A stretch of 64,000 nt of DNA from Ensifer sp. IC4062 (GCF_020193575.1 NZ_JADYVD010000003.1:124001-188000); one strand, 5' to 3'. Positions 24,173 through 32,706 are shown, counted from the first letter of the stretch. The notes: generated by a model not told the origin, from the sequence alone. Translations and numbers: made by a program.

Positions 24173-25528
24173 TCAAAGGATCGGCGCGCCCTGGTAGCCC
24201 GAAAGGAACGCGTCGAGTTGCTGAGAGGCGGACGTCGCGGTGGCTTGTGGATCGGCGCCGCCCAGTTGCGTCTGCTGGATCGCATCGGAGATGATCTTGT
24301 AGACCTCCGGTGGAACGCGCGGCTCCGCCCGGGTTCCGGGATGGATCTCCTCGGCGAATTTGCCGATCATACCTGTCGAGAAGGCCGCGCCGCCGGCCTT
24401 CAATGCGCTGTTGCGCGGGGGCATGTCGGATTTGCCCTTGGTGCACCAGGTGGCGACGCGGTCGATCGAGCCCTGTTCCTTGGAGGCAAGCGCCCAGGCG
24501 CAGAATTCGCCCGCCGCGTCGGAATTGCGGCCTTTGGCATTGGCAACGAACGCCCATCCGCCACCCACGGTCACATATTTGCCGTTCGGCGGTGTCGGCA
24601 GCCGGAAAACGCCATACTGGAAGTCCTTGGCATTGCTCTGAAGCTGCGAAATGCCCCAGATGCCGACGTTCTGCATGGCGACATAGCCGGATGCGAGATT
24701 GGCGATGGTGTCATGTCCGCCCGCGCCCATGATCTGGCGGGGCGCCACGCCACCGTTGATCGCGTCCTGCCAGAATTTGAGCGCTTGCACGGTTGCCGGC
24801 GAATCGAAGCTGCTCTTGCCGTCCGCCGTCTGGAACTCGCCGCCGCCCTGCCAGAGGAAGGGATACCACGTGAAGTTTTGGTAGTATCCGGGCTGGGTCT
24901 CGAACATCACCCCGAAGCGCTCGGGAGTCGTGAGCTTCTTGGCGACCTCCAGCAACTCCTCCCAGGTCTTGGGAACGTCGTTCTCGTTGAGGCCAGCTTC
25001 CTCGAAGGCCTTGACCGAATAGTACATGGCCATCGGTTCGACCTCCATCGGGATGCCGAAGATCTTGCCGTCCACCATGCGGTTGGCGATGACGCTTTCG
25101 GGAAAGTCCGCCTTGGCCGTTTCATCGATGAAAGGCGTCAGGTCCTTGAGGACGCCGCCATTGTAGTAGCGCAGGAAATCGCCTGGCGAGATGATGAAGA
25201 TGTCGGGTCCTTCGCCGGAGGCAAAGGCGGTCGCCAGTTTCGGGCCGCTGATATACTCGGAGTTCGGAATGAACTCGAGTTCGATCTTCTGTGGATGGCT
25301 GTCGTTCCAGTCCGCGACCGTCTTCTCGAACCACGCGACCTGGCTCGCGACCGGTCCACCGGGCGCGTAGAATTGCCAGAATTTCAGCGGCGTTTCCTGT
25401 GCCCGTACGGCCAGGCGGTTGATGTAGGGAAATCCGCCAAGGCCGACGAGGCCGCCGGCCACCGCCGCACCGCCCTTGAGCAGGCCGCGGCGGGTCAGCG
25501 TTGGAAAAGCCTTCTTTTTGTCACTCAT
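24173..25528 (-). CDS. Extracellular sugar-binding protein (family 1)
   Basis: Substrate-binding lipid-free periplasmic protein of 451 aa. The N-terminus has a twin-arginine signal (LTRRGLLKGGAAVAGG), suggesting Tat export of the folded protein. The mature part has the family 1 pattern (LKFWQFYAPGGPVA, then GEGPDIFIISPGDFLRYY, VDGKIFGIPMEVEP). ATG at 25528 is preceded by GGGAGGAAG. It captures the oligosaccharide for the permeases and ATPase downstream. First transport gene after lacI. Confidence 0.92.
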   Translation of the reverse strand: MSDKKKAFPTLTRRGLLKGGAAVAGGLVGLGGFPYINRLAVRAQETPLKFWQFYAPGGPVASQVAWFEKTVADWNDSHPQKIELEFIPNSEYISGPKLATAFASGEGPDIFIISPGDFLRYYNGGVLKDLTPFIDETAKADFPESVIANRMVDGKIFGIPMEVEPMAMYYSVKAFEEAGLNENDVPKTWEELLEVAKKLTTPERFGVMFETQPGYYQNFTWYPFLWQGGGEFQTADGKSSFDSPATVQALKFWQDAINGGVAPRQIMGAGGHDTIANLASGYVAMQNVGIWGISQLQSNAKDFQYGVFRLPTPPNGKYVTVGGGWAFVANAKGRNSDAAGEFCAWALASKEQGSIDRVATWCTKGKSDMPPRNSALKAGGAAFSTGMIGKFAEEIHPGTRAEPRVPPEVYKIISDAIQQTQLGGADPQATATSASQQLDAFLSGYQGAPIL

Positions 25529-25557
25529 TACTTCCTCCCGGTTTTTGCTGGTAAACA

Positions 25558-25579
25558 CCCCCGGCTCCTCTTCCGGGGG
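25558..25579 (-). terminator. GC-rich hairpin between lacI and binding-protein gene
   Basis: Inverted repeat CCCCCGG-CTCCTCTT-CCGGGGG with a 7-bp stem lies in the 62-bp gap after the lacI stop. The T-run is poor on either strand, so it may attenuate readthrough instead of fully terminating. Confidence 0.45.
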
Positions 25580-25590
25580 CGGGCTTCGCC

Positions 25591-26595
25591 TTACGCCGTA
25601 TCGAAGGCGTGAAGGATGCAGGGGATCACCTCCGAGCGAGGCGGCCCTGAATACTCGCCCGACAACCGTTCGAGCAGCATGGCGGCGGCTCGATGGGCAA
25701 GCAGCGAAGGGCTGTTGCCGACACGCGCCATCCGCGGCCGCACATATTCGAGCTGTGGCTGGTCGCCGAAAACGGCAATCCTAACGTCTTCGGGGATGCG
25801 AATGCCGCGGTCATGGAATTCGGCGATCGCTCCCGCCGCCATGAGATAATTGCCGAAAAAGATGACTGAAGGCAGGCGGTCGCCATGGGTCTCTACCAGC
25901 CAGGCCACGGCTTCCTGTCCCGACGGGCTGAGATAGGTGCCCTCGCGCCGCAGTTCGGCGATCGGTTCCACGCCGTGGTCGCGCAGTCCCTGCTCGAAGC
26001 CCGCTGCCCTTGCCATGGCCTCGGCAAAGAAAGACGGGCCCGTGACATGGGCGACGCGCTTGTGGCCCTTCTTGGCGAGGTAAGCGCCCATCTGGTAGCC
26101 GCCGCCGAAATCGTCGATCTTGACGCTGTCGACCGCCCCATTGGGCAGGTCGCCGATGAAGACGGTGGGAATGTCTATGCCGATCAATGTATCGTGCATG
26201 CCATGCAGGGCAAAATCGCCGACGATCAATCCATCGATCCGGCGGTTGCGTATCTGTTTCAGATATTGGTGGCTGTGCTCCTGTGAGTGACCGCCGGGGA
26301 CGTCGGTGTTGAAGATCAGAAGATCCAGCCCGGTCGCCTCGAGATCCGATTGCGCTGCCTTCACGAGTTCCGGATAGAATGGGTTGCGGATATCCGGGAT
26401 CAACATTGCCACCAGGTTGGTCCGCCCCGTGCGCAGGCTCTGTGCCTGTGGGTTCGGTACGTAACCCAGCTCGGCTATTGCTGCTTCCACCCTCCGACGC
26501 ATTTCCGCAGAAACGCGGTCTGCATGATTCAACACGTGAGAGACCGTGGTCAGAGATACGCCCGCTCGTTTCGCGACTTTCGCAATAGTTGTCAT
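25591..26595 (-). CDS. LacI-family transcriptional regulator
   Basis: Sugar-responsive repressor of 334 aa. Residues 1-55 are the LacI HTH and hinge (TTIAKVAKRAGVSLTTVSHV, NHADRVSAEMRRRV, LGYVPNPQAQSLRTGR). The remainder is a periplasmic-binding-protein-like effector domain (VAMLIPDIRNPFYPELV, AVFGDQPQLEYVRPRM). It begins 29 bp downstream of a perfect 32-bp palindrome, so it almost certainly regulates itself and the importer operon. Confidence 0.93.
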   Translation of the reverse strand: MTTIAKVAKRAGVSLTTVSHVLNHADRVSAEMRRRVEAAIAELGYVPNPQAQSLRTGRTNLVAMLIPDIRNPFYPELVKAAQSDLEATGLDLLIFNTDVPGGHSQEHSHQYLKQIRNRRIDGLIVGDFALHGMHDTLIGIDIPTVFIGDLPNGAVDSVKIDDFGGGYQMGAYLAKKGHKRVAHVTGPSFFAEAMARAAGFEQGLRDHGVEPIAELRREGTYLSPSGQEAVAWLVETHGDRLPSVIFFGNYLMAAGAIAEFHDRGIRIPEDVRIAVFGDQPQLEYVRPRMARVGNSPSLLAHRAAAMLLERLSGEYSGPPRSEVIPCILHAFDTA

Positions 26596-26613
26596 GTTTT
26601 ATTGATAAGCGAC

Positions 26614-26655
26614 TGCAAATCGTTTTGCAAATCGTTTTGCAAAACGATTTGCAAA
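26614..26655. promoter_or_regulatory. LacI-type operator, 32-bp perfect palindrome plus extra half-site
   Basis: Bases 26624-26655 read the same on both strands, centred on TTTTGC/GCAAAA with flanks TTTGCAAATCG and CGATTTGCAAA. The half-site TGCAAATCGTTT is repeated once more at 26614-26625, giving three half-sites in 42 bp. It lies 29-60 bp upstream of the lacI start, a position that would block the promoter. The central CG/GC and A/T-rich arms fit a LacI-family operator. Confidence 0.8.
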
Positions 26656-26916
26656 TGCCAAGCTAGAAGTGACAGATTGCCAGAAGCGAGCAGCTTGCCG
26701 GTCTTCCGCCAAGGAGCGATTCCGAGCGATGCGCGGATCAGTAGGCATCCGCTATGGCGCAGCCGACGATAACTGTTCTCTGTGAGGGCAAGACGCTTCC
26801 GGACGCGGGCACATAAGCTCACGAGCAAAGACGCGGCAACCGCCCCGAGCACGGAACAGCTGAATGCCGGCCTGCGGATCTTGGCCCAATCTTACGACCT
26901 CACTCCGCGCAAGGGC

Positions 26917-26950
26917 GTAAATGCACCCGGATATCTCCGGATGCATTTAC
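26917..26950. repeat. Long hairpin-forming inverted repeat
   Basis: GTAAATGCA (26917-26925) pairs with TGCATTTAC (26942-26950). After one mismatch, inner arms CCGGA and TCCGG pair around a TATC loop. The 34-nt near-perfect hairpin stands in otherwise gene-poor DNA, 28 bp upstream of a terminator. It may be part of a small RNA or a mobile-element end. Confidence 0.55.
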
Positions 26951-26978
26951 ATTACGTGTATCCATGATCAGAAATTTG

Positions 26979-27004
26979 ACCCGGCGGCAGAGCCGGGTTT
27001 TCTT
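26979..27004 (+). terminator. Rho-independent terminator
   Basis: Stem ACCCGGC/GCCGGGT with a 6-nt loop (GGCAGA) is followed by TTTTCTTCTT on the + strand. No annotated + strand protein gene ends just before it, so it may terminate a small RNA containing the hairpin at 26917-26950. Confidence 0.7.
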
Positions 27005-27085
27005 CTTCGGTGCTCATGTTCATTTGTGAGCGAGCCCGCGCGAGAGACGAGTGCGGGACCCATTCCGCGCGGGCGTTCCGCTACG

Positions 27086-27274
27086 TCACCGCCAATTCGG
27101 CGTCCGCTTGGCATTGTGCAGCAGTTCCCGGGATGTGGCGAATGCGCCAAAGAGGAGAGTTAGCCGCCGTTCTTCTTCATCGCACAAGCGATGCCGTACG
27201 CAAAACTCGTGGACAGACCAAACCTTGGTGGCGGTGTGGTTCGAAAGCTTATCCGCTTCCACTCGCTCCGTCAT
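27086..27274 (-). CDS. Small conserved-looking protein, 62 aa
   Basis: Unrecognised small ORF. It starts at ATG 27274 with an excellent GGGAGGAG site 5 bp upstream. The peptide has balanced composition with the segments VWSVHEFCVRHRL and LTLLFGAFATSRELLHN, which resemble small rhizobial hypothetical proteins I recall. The region between 26596 and 27085 and from 27275 to 27607 shows no other convincing gene. No function is assigned. Confidence 0.55.
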   Translation of the reverse strand: MTERVEADKLSNHTATKVWSVHEFCVRHRLCDEEERRLTLLFGAFATSRELLHNAKRTPNWR

Positions 27275-27607
27275 CTTGCTCCTCCCAAAGCGTTGGACCC
27301 CAGGTTATGCTACTAAAGTCTAATGAAGCAAGAGATAAACTAAGACGTACGTTGCTCATTTCCCGTGGCCCCTCTGCTCTTGCGAAGGGCGATCATGCAA
27401 CCGGTTCCCCTCAGTGGTTGAGCTGGCCGCTTCTGGAGTCGTCGAGCCCCAACAGTTTGTGACCACGTAACTTCGTCCGGCATTTGTGGAGTGACGCTTC
27501 CGTTTCGCGCTGTTGGCAAGCGCACCGGCCCGCGCGGATAGAGACAGGACGGATTGCCACGACCACGAGCAAGCCCATCGAGGTGCGCATGATCAAGTGT
27601 GGGGACG
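27275..27607. other. Intergenic stretch without recognised genes
   Basis: The 333-bp region between the small ORF and the sulfatase stop contains only short, compositionally random open frames. No hairpin with a T-run, repeat or RNA gene was recognised. Confidence 0.5.
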
Positions 27608-29071
27608 CTATTTAATTCTGTTTTGCAGTCGCTGCGTCGCCTTGGGAATGGACGATGTTGCGCGTGGTGTTGCCACCGCTGCTTCATCGTGGACAAACGA
27701 GGCGATTTCGTTGAGCAGCATAAGCTCGATGGCGGCGTATGCGGGATCGCCTGAGAGGTTCACGGTTTCCCATGGGTCTGTCTGGAGGTCGAATAGCTCT
27801 CGTTGGCTTATGCCGTTGCTGGTGTAGAGAGCAAGCTTGAAGCGTTGGTCGCGCGCCATGGTCGCCTGCATCGAGGGATCCCAAAAGCTGCCGCTGTCGT
27901 TTACGCCGGAGTTGCGGTAAGCGCAGATCGCGCTGCTGCGCTGGGTTGCGTTCCGCGCTGCCACGGCAACGAGATCCTCGCTTTGCGGGCATGACCGTGT
28001 GCTAAGGCCCGCTGCCGCAAGACATGTGGCAGCAACGTCGCGGCCCTGCGCAAGCGCGGTGCACCGCGTTCCGGCGGCGATGTGGCCTGGCCAGCGCAAT
28101 AGCAATGGTACCCCGACCGTAGGCTCGTAGAGTGCCACTCCCTTGACGAAGAGCCCGTGGTCGCCAAGTTGATCGCCGTGATCGGACACGAAGATGACCA
28201 GCGTGTCGTTCGTTAGCCCCATATCGTCCAGTGCCTTCAGAACGCGACCGATTTGCTCATCAAGGAACGCGATCGAGGCGGCATAGCCGATGCGAATCTT
28301 GCGGATTTCTTCCGGCGAGAAATCCGTAAAACGCCCGAGATAGGAACCTTTCTGCTCCCGCTGGACGCAATCGGGTCGCGTGGTGCGCGAAGGGATCGGA
28401 TCTGGAACCTTCGCTTGATCTATTCGATTGCTGAACGTGGACGGGTAATCCTCATAGGGATCATGGGGATCGAACAGACTCATCAGACAAAAGAACGGCT
28501 GCCTTTCCGCTTTCATCGACTGAATGAACGCGATGGTGCGATCAGCCGCCCAATTGCTCATGTGCAAGGCCTCCGGGTGGTGAAGCTCGCCGCGGCCGTT
28601 GCGCTGAAGTGCTGCGAGGAAATCCGGTGCGGTTTCGCGAAGCCAAGCGGTATAGCCGTTGAACGGGCTTTCCATCGCAACCGACGGTTCGAGGCACCAT
28701 TCATAGATATCGAAACCGTCATGCGGGTGCCGCTCGTGTTCTTCCTTCAGCCGACTGCTGACATGGAGTTTGCCAAAAAGCGCGGTGCGGTAGCCGGCTT
28801 CCTGTCGCAGTCGTTCCGTGAAAAGCACTTCATCTGGGGGGAGATTGTCATGTACCCGCGCAACTCCATGGCCCGGCACGGGCTTGCCTGTAAGGATGCT
28901 GGCGCGCGAAGGGGTGCAGATGGGGTTGTCGACGGTGCAGTGCTCAAAGACCGCTCCGGCGTTACCCAACTGGTCGAGATTAGGCGCAGGGATCCAGTCG
29001 CAGCCGTAGACGCCAAGCGTGTCCCGACGTTGCTGGTCCGTCATGATCATCAAAATGTTCGGCGGCGTCAT
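27608..29071 (-). CDS. Type I (formylglycine) sulfatase
   Basis: Cysteine-type sulfatase of 487 aa. The formylglycine motif is CTPSRASILTG. Metal-binding residues are in the N-terminal ILMIMTDQQRRD and in the C-terminal FVSDHGDQLGDHG. No signal peptide is visible, so the enzyme is probably cytoplasmic and acts on an imported sulfate ester. ATG at 29071 follows GAGGTAAGCATC. The frame open to 29200 overlaps the lyase gene and was rejected. It lies 17 bp after the DapA-family gene in one leftward operon. The substrate (choline sulfate, sugar sulfate or other) is not decided by the sequence. Confidence 0.9.
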   Translation of the reverse strand: MTPPNILMIMTDQQRRDTLGVYGCDWIPAPNLDQLGNAGAVFEHCTVDNPICTPSRASILTGKPVPGHGVARVHDNLPPDEVLFTERLRQEAGYRTALFGKLHVSSRLKEEHERHPHDGFDIYEWCLEPSVAMESPFNGYTAWLRETAPDFLAALQRNGRGELHHPEALHMSNWAADRTIAFIQSMKAERQPFFCLMSLFDPHDPYEDYPSTFSNRIDQAKVPDPIPSRTTRPDCVQREQKGSYLGRFTDFSPEEIRKIRIGYAASIAFLDEQIGRVLKALDDMGLTNDTLVIFVSDHGDQLGDHGLFVKGVALYEPTVGVPLLLRWPGHIAAGTRCTALAQGRDVAATCLAAAGLSTRSCPQSEDLVAVAARNATQRSSAICAYRNSGVNDSGSFWDPSMQATMARDQRFKLALYTSNGISQRELFDLQTDPWETVNLSGDPAYAAIELMLLNEIASFVHDEAAVATPRATSSIPKATQRLQNRIK

Positions 29072-29088
29072 GATGCTTACCTCGGCGA

Positions 29089-30045
29089 TCACAGCATGAT
29101 TTCGGGGAGGGCGGCTTTGGCTTTCTCCCGCAGTCCCGATACGATCTGGGGATCGAGCCAGCGATACGGCCGGCGCAATCGGGTGCCGACGTCCGTCCAT
29201 CCTCCGATCGCCGCCAGCAACTTGTCCAGTGCGGCATGCGAATAGCCGTGCACTTTGGCTAGCGGTGTGATGTGGACTTCGAGGAAAGCGCGTAGCCGTT
29301 GCTCCACGTCTAGTGCCTGCTCGATGTCACTGGCCATGGAAGCGGTCCAGCGCTGTGCTCCCGATGGGCTGAGACAGGCGACGTTCGAGAATGCCCCAAC
29401 GGCAACGCCTTGGTTGACGCCCGTCGCAAGATGATGTCCGGGAACATAAATCCCCCAGGGGTCGAGGTGTTGGCGGGCTTGCTCGTACCAGGATGAGTCT
29501 CCGTCTCCGAGCTTGACGCCGACGACCTCGGACACCGGTTCGAGGATCGCCGCCAGTTCGGCCGGAGCAAAGACGCGCTTTGCATGCGGCGGCTGGTAGA
29601 GAACCAGCGGTGTCGAACCGGCCGCCTCTGCGGTCATCCCAAGGAAATCCGTCGCCTCCGCCGCGGTGACCGGCCACCAGTCCGGAAGGATTACCTGGAT
29701 TGCCTCCGGCTCGAACCTTGCCGCCCGGCGCACACGCTCCAGGGAGATCCGGGGATCAGGTTGGCAGGCGCCGATGATGAAGGGCATCGCCGCGGGCTTG
29801 CAGCGATCTGCCAGCAGCTGCTGAATCTCGTCGAATTCTACCTCTGTCTGATTGTGGAATTCAGCAGCTGTGCCGTTCGAGTAGATTCCGTCCACGCCGG
29901 CTGCGATCAGGCGGTCGATTTCGTCGGCGAGGCGCCCGAAATCAATCGAATCGTCGTCATTTATTGGCAAGAGCAGCGTCGCCCAATTTCCGTGAATGCG
30001 GCCCCAGCGACCATCCTGTCGTTCGAACTTTGCGCATGCCCCCAC
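29089..30045 (-). CDS. DapA-family lyase/aldolase (1)
   Basis: Dihydrodipicolinate synthase/N-acetylneuraminate lyase family protein of 318 aa with a TIM barrel. The Schiff-base Lys lies in VVGVKLGDGD and the catalytic Tyr in PLVLYQPPH. The usual GxTGE loop is altered to SNGTAAEF, so it is not a standard DapA. The start is GTG at 30045 behind GGGAGGTGAG. A stop lies two codons upstream, which excludes a longer form. It precedes the sulfatase and is divergent from the GntR gene. It probably cleaves or dehydrates a keto-acid product of the desulfated substrate. Confidence 0.85.
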   Translation of the reverse strand: MGACAKFERQDGRWGRIHGNWATLLLPINDDDSIDFGRLADEIDRLIAAGVDGIYSNGTAAEFHNQTEVEFDEIQQLLADRCKPAAMPFIIGACQPDPRISLERVRRAARFEPEAIQVILPDWWPVTAAEATDFLGMTAEAAGSTPLVLYQPPHAKRVFAPAELAAILEPVSEVVGVKLGDGDSSWYEQARQHLDPWGIYVPGHHLATGVNQGVAVGAFSNVACLSPSGAQRWTASMASDIEQALDVEQRLRAFLEVHITPLAKVHGYSHAALDKLLAAIGGWTDVGTRLRRPYRWLDPQIVSGLREKAKAALPEIML

Positions 30046-30126
30046 ACCTCACCTCCCTTTGCGGCCTCGGAATTCAGTACAGCTCTCGAAGTGCCGCTGA
30101 CGGAATTCACCGCTCGAGATTTATAG

Positions 30127-30148
30127 ACTTGCAAGATATCCTACAAGT
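30127..30148. promoter_or_regulatory. Candidate GntR operator
   Basis: Near-palindrome ACTTG...CAAGT with a GATATC core, 18 of 22 positions symmetric, in the 150-bp divergent gap between the DapA-family gene and the GntR gene. Position and symmetry fit an autoregulatory FCD-GntR operator. Confidence 0.55.
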
Positions 30149-30195
30149 CGATATACCTCAACCATGTTGGAGGTCAAAGTGACAGGGAGCAGTTC

Positions 30196-30927
30196 TTGGC
30201 CAAGCCGATAAAGCCGTTGGCGCGTCCACCGCTCCTGCACGTCAGCGTGCAGGAGAGCCTGCGCAGCTATATAGAGGACAATAATCTTACAGCTGGCGCA
30301 GCCCTGCCGCCGGAGACTTTCCTGGCGCAGCAATTGGGGGTCGGACGCAACTCCGTGCGCGAGGCGATCAAGGCGCTGGAATCGGTCGGCATCCTCGAGA
30401 CGCGACGCGGCATCGGGGTTTTCGTCAAGGAGTTCTCGTTTGCGCCATTGCTGGACAATCTTGCCTATGGTCTGCAGCCTTCGCTGCGCGACGTCGAGGA
30501 GTTGCAGGAGATCCGCCGCGTGTTGGAAACCGGTCTTATCGACAGAACCATCGAGACGATCGGCGAGGAGGATATTGCCGAGCTTCGGAATGTTACCGAT
30601 CGCATGCGTCAGCGCGCCGAGCGCGGTGAGAGCTTTGCCGAAGAAGACCAGCAGTTTCACCAGCTTCTGTTCCGCTGCCAGAACAACAAGATGCTGAGCG
30701 CGCTGATCGATATCTTCTGGTCTGCTTTCTACAAGGCTTCCGGCATCGCAAATCTGACCAACCCGACCCCTCTGGCCACCTGGCGCGATCACCATGAGAT
30801 CGTCGAAGCCGTCGCGGCCAGAGATGTCGAAGCCGCCCGCAGGCGCCTCAGCGAACACTATTCCGGGATCAGGAGGGTCATCGCAATGAACCGGCCCGAG
30901 GAGGAGGTCGAGCCGGTCCAGCAGTAA
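30196..30927 (+). CDS. GntR/FadR-family regulator, FCD domain
   Basis: Regulator of 243 aa. The N-terminal winged HTH includes LPPETFLAQQLGVGRNSVREAIKALES and the wing RRGIGVFVKEF. The C-terminal FCD domain includes EIRRVLETGLIDR and the metal-binding-type histidines in EDQQFHQLLFR and WRDHHEIVEAV, suggesting an organic-acid effector. The start is TTG at 30196 preceded by GGGAGC. An ATG at 30164 is out of frame. It likely controls both the leftward sulfatase genes and the rightward transporter, and it is followed 24 bp later by the binding-protein gene. Confidence 0.9.
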   Translation: MAKPIKPLARPPLLHVSVQESLRSYIEDNNLTAGAALPPETFLAQQLGVGRNSVREAIKALESVGILETRRGIGVFVKEFSFAPLLDNLAYGLQPSLRDVEELQEIRRVLETGLIDRTIETIGEEDIAELRNVTDRMRQRAERGESFAEEDQQFHQLLFRCQNNKMLSALIDIFWSAFYKASGIANLTNPTPLATWRDHHEIVEAVAARDVEAARRRLSEHYSGIRRVIAMNRPEEEVEPVQQ

Positions 30928-30950
30928 ACCGAATAAAGGAGGAGGAGAAC

Positions 30951-32537
30951 ATGCATCGACGGAATTTCGGCCGCCTTCTGGCGGCGGCAGCCTTTGCTTT
31001 TGCCAGCGCTACCGCGATGGTGTCCACGCCGGTCGAGGCGCAGGAGGAAAAGACCATTGTCGGCGGTTTCGACGTGGGGCCGGGCGGGTTCCCGGGCAAC
31101 TTCAATCCGCTGACTGCCACCGCCGGCTTTACCTGGCTCAATACCTATTTCGAGCCGCTGGTCATCTACACATCCGATCTGTCAAAGCTCGTCGGAGCGC
31201 TCGCATCCGACTTCACCGTCAGCGAAGACAGCCTTTCCTACACCTTCAAGCTGGTCGACACGAAGTGGCATGACGGCGAACCCTTCACCTCAGCGGATGT
31301 GAAGTTCACCCTGGAATTCGCCAAGAACGCCGACAGCGGCAGTATTTTTGCCGCGCGGCTCGCCGACATCGCCTCCATCGAGACTCCTGACGAGCGCACG
31401 GCGGTCGTAAAGCTCAGCAAGCCCAACTCGGCCTTCCTATCCGTTCTGTCGCAGGTGATGATGCTGCCGGAGCACGCCTTGTCGAAGATCGACATCAAGG
31501 AAGTCGCCAAGAGCCCGTGGTGGTCGACAAAACCTGTCGGCACCGGTCCGTTCAAGTTCGTGAAGTATGTCAGCGATCAGTATGTCGAAATGGCTGCCTA
31601 CGACCGCTATCGGGCAGGCAAGCCGAAGGTGGCTCGCTTGATCAACCGGTATTTCGCCAACCCCGCTGCAGCCGTCTCGGCACTCTCGGCGGGAGAGATC
31701 CAGTTCACCTTCGCCGAGCCTGACGACGCCAAGACCTTCAAGGGCAATGACGACTTCCGGATCATCGAAGGCGATTCCTATGTGGTGAACTATATCGGCT
31801 TTAATCACAGAGCTGGAATCTGGGATGACCTGCGCGTGCGTCAGGCGGTCATGCACGCCATCGATCGAAACGCCATCATCTCGAGCCTATTTGGCGGAGC
31901 CGCAAAGCTCGCCAACTGCGGCTACGTCGCGCCGCGGCTCGTTCCGAACGGCGTTAACGACTATGCCTACGATCCTCAGAAGGCGAAGGAATTGCTTGAG
32001 GAGGCGGGCTGGGACGACATCAACGGCGACAAGCCGATCCAGTGGCTTACCTACTACAATACGCCGCAGGTCGCCAACGTCATGGCTGCGATCCAGGCCA
32101 TGCTCGCGCAGGTCGGCATCAACGTGGTCCCGCGCGCCCTCGATGTCCCGAGCTACAACGGCATCGTCCGAAGCGAAAAGTGGCAGGAGTTCCCGCTGGT
32201 CTACGCCGGCCTGCAGAACGGCCCCAACCCGGCTTCGCTCAACATCGGGCTCAACGCCGCGCAAATACCGCCCGCCGGCAACAACATCATGCGTGTCGAG
32301 ATGCCTCAGCTCACCGAGGCATTGAACACGGCCATGGCGGAGACCGATCCGGCCAAGGCGGACGCCAAGTGGCAGCAGGTCTGCAAGGAGATGAACGCTG
32401 AGCTTCCCTGGAGCCCGATGTGGGTCGCAAGCCGCTATGGGGTAGCGTCGAGCAAGCTCAAGGACTTCTTCTGGACGCCTGCTCCGGCCGGCGGCCCATT
32501 CGTCTCCCACCCGGAGAAGTGGGATATCGCTCCATAG
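30951..32537 (+). CDS. Oligopeptide/nickel-type ABC substrate-binding protein
   Basis: Family 5 periplasmic binding protein of 528 aa. The N-terminal signal LLAAAAFAFASATAMVS ends near VEA/QEE. Family features are FNPLTATAGFTWLNTYFEPLV, the TFKLVDTKWHDGEPFTSADV motif, VRQAVMHAIDRNAI and PWSPMWVASR. These proteins bind peptides but also sugars, glycosides and opines. An aggregate rhizobial repeat follows it before the permease genes. The ABC set is embedded between lyases and sulfatases, so a sulfated small molecule is the likelier ligand. Confidence 0.92.
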   Translation: MHRRNFGRLLAAAAFAFASATAMVSTPVEAQEEKTIVGGFDVGPGGFPGNFNPLTATAGFTWLNTYFEPLVIYTSDLSKLVGALASDFTVSEDSLSYTFKLVDTKWHDGEPFTSADVKFTLEFAKNADSGSIFAARLADIASIETPDERTAVVKLSKPNSAFLSVLSQVMMLPEHALSKIDIKEVAKSPWWSTKPVGTGPFKFVKYVSDQYVEMAAYDRYRAGKPKVARLINRYFANPAAAVSALSAGEIQFTFAEPDDAKTFKGNDDFRIIEGDSYVVNYIGFNHRAGIWDDLRVRQAVMHAIDRNAIISSLFGGAAKLANCGYVAPRLVPNGVNDYAYDPQKAKELLEEAGWDDINGDKPIQWLTYYNTPQVANVMAAIQAMLAQVGINVVPRALDVPSYNGIVRSEKWQEFPLVYAGLQNGPNPASLNIGLNAAQIPPAGNNIMRVEMPQLTEALNTAMAETDPAKADAKWQQVCKEMNAELPWSPMWVASRYGVASSKLKDFFWTPAPAGGPFVSHPEKWDIAP

Positions 32538-32586
32538 TGGGGCGGGCCGGGGGCGGTCGGACGGTCGAGTCCGGCCGCTTCCCCTA

Positions 32587-32688
32587 CTGCATGTGTCCTT
32601 AAATCGTAGCCGATTTAAGGACAAAACATGCAGCAATTCAAAGTGCTACAGCGTCCTTTGCGCGTCTGATGATACGCGCGCGCTGTAG
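32587..32688. repeat. Rhizobial intergenic mosaic (RIME-like) repeat
   Basis: Two adjacent hairpins. The first pairs CTGCATG...CCTTAAATCG with CGATTTAAGG...CATGCAG (32587-32633). The second pairs CTACAGCG with CGCTGTAG around GCGCGT/ACGCGC (32646-32688). The sequence closely resembles a dispersed intergenic repeat I remember from Sinorhizobium genomes. It lies between the binding-protein and permease genes and may act as an mRNA processing or stabilising element. Confidence 0.7.
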
Positions 32689-32706
32689 GGACCCGGTTGG
32701 TGAAAC

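Noticed and set aside
29089-30045. Lysine biosynthesis DapA
   Set aside because: The substrate loop is altered and the gene is in an operon with a sulfatase, far from lysine genes.
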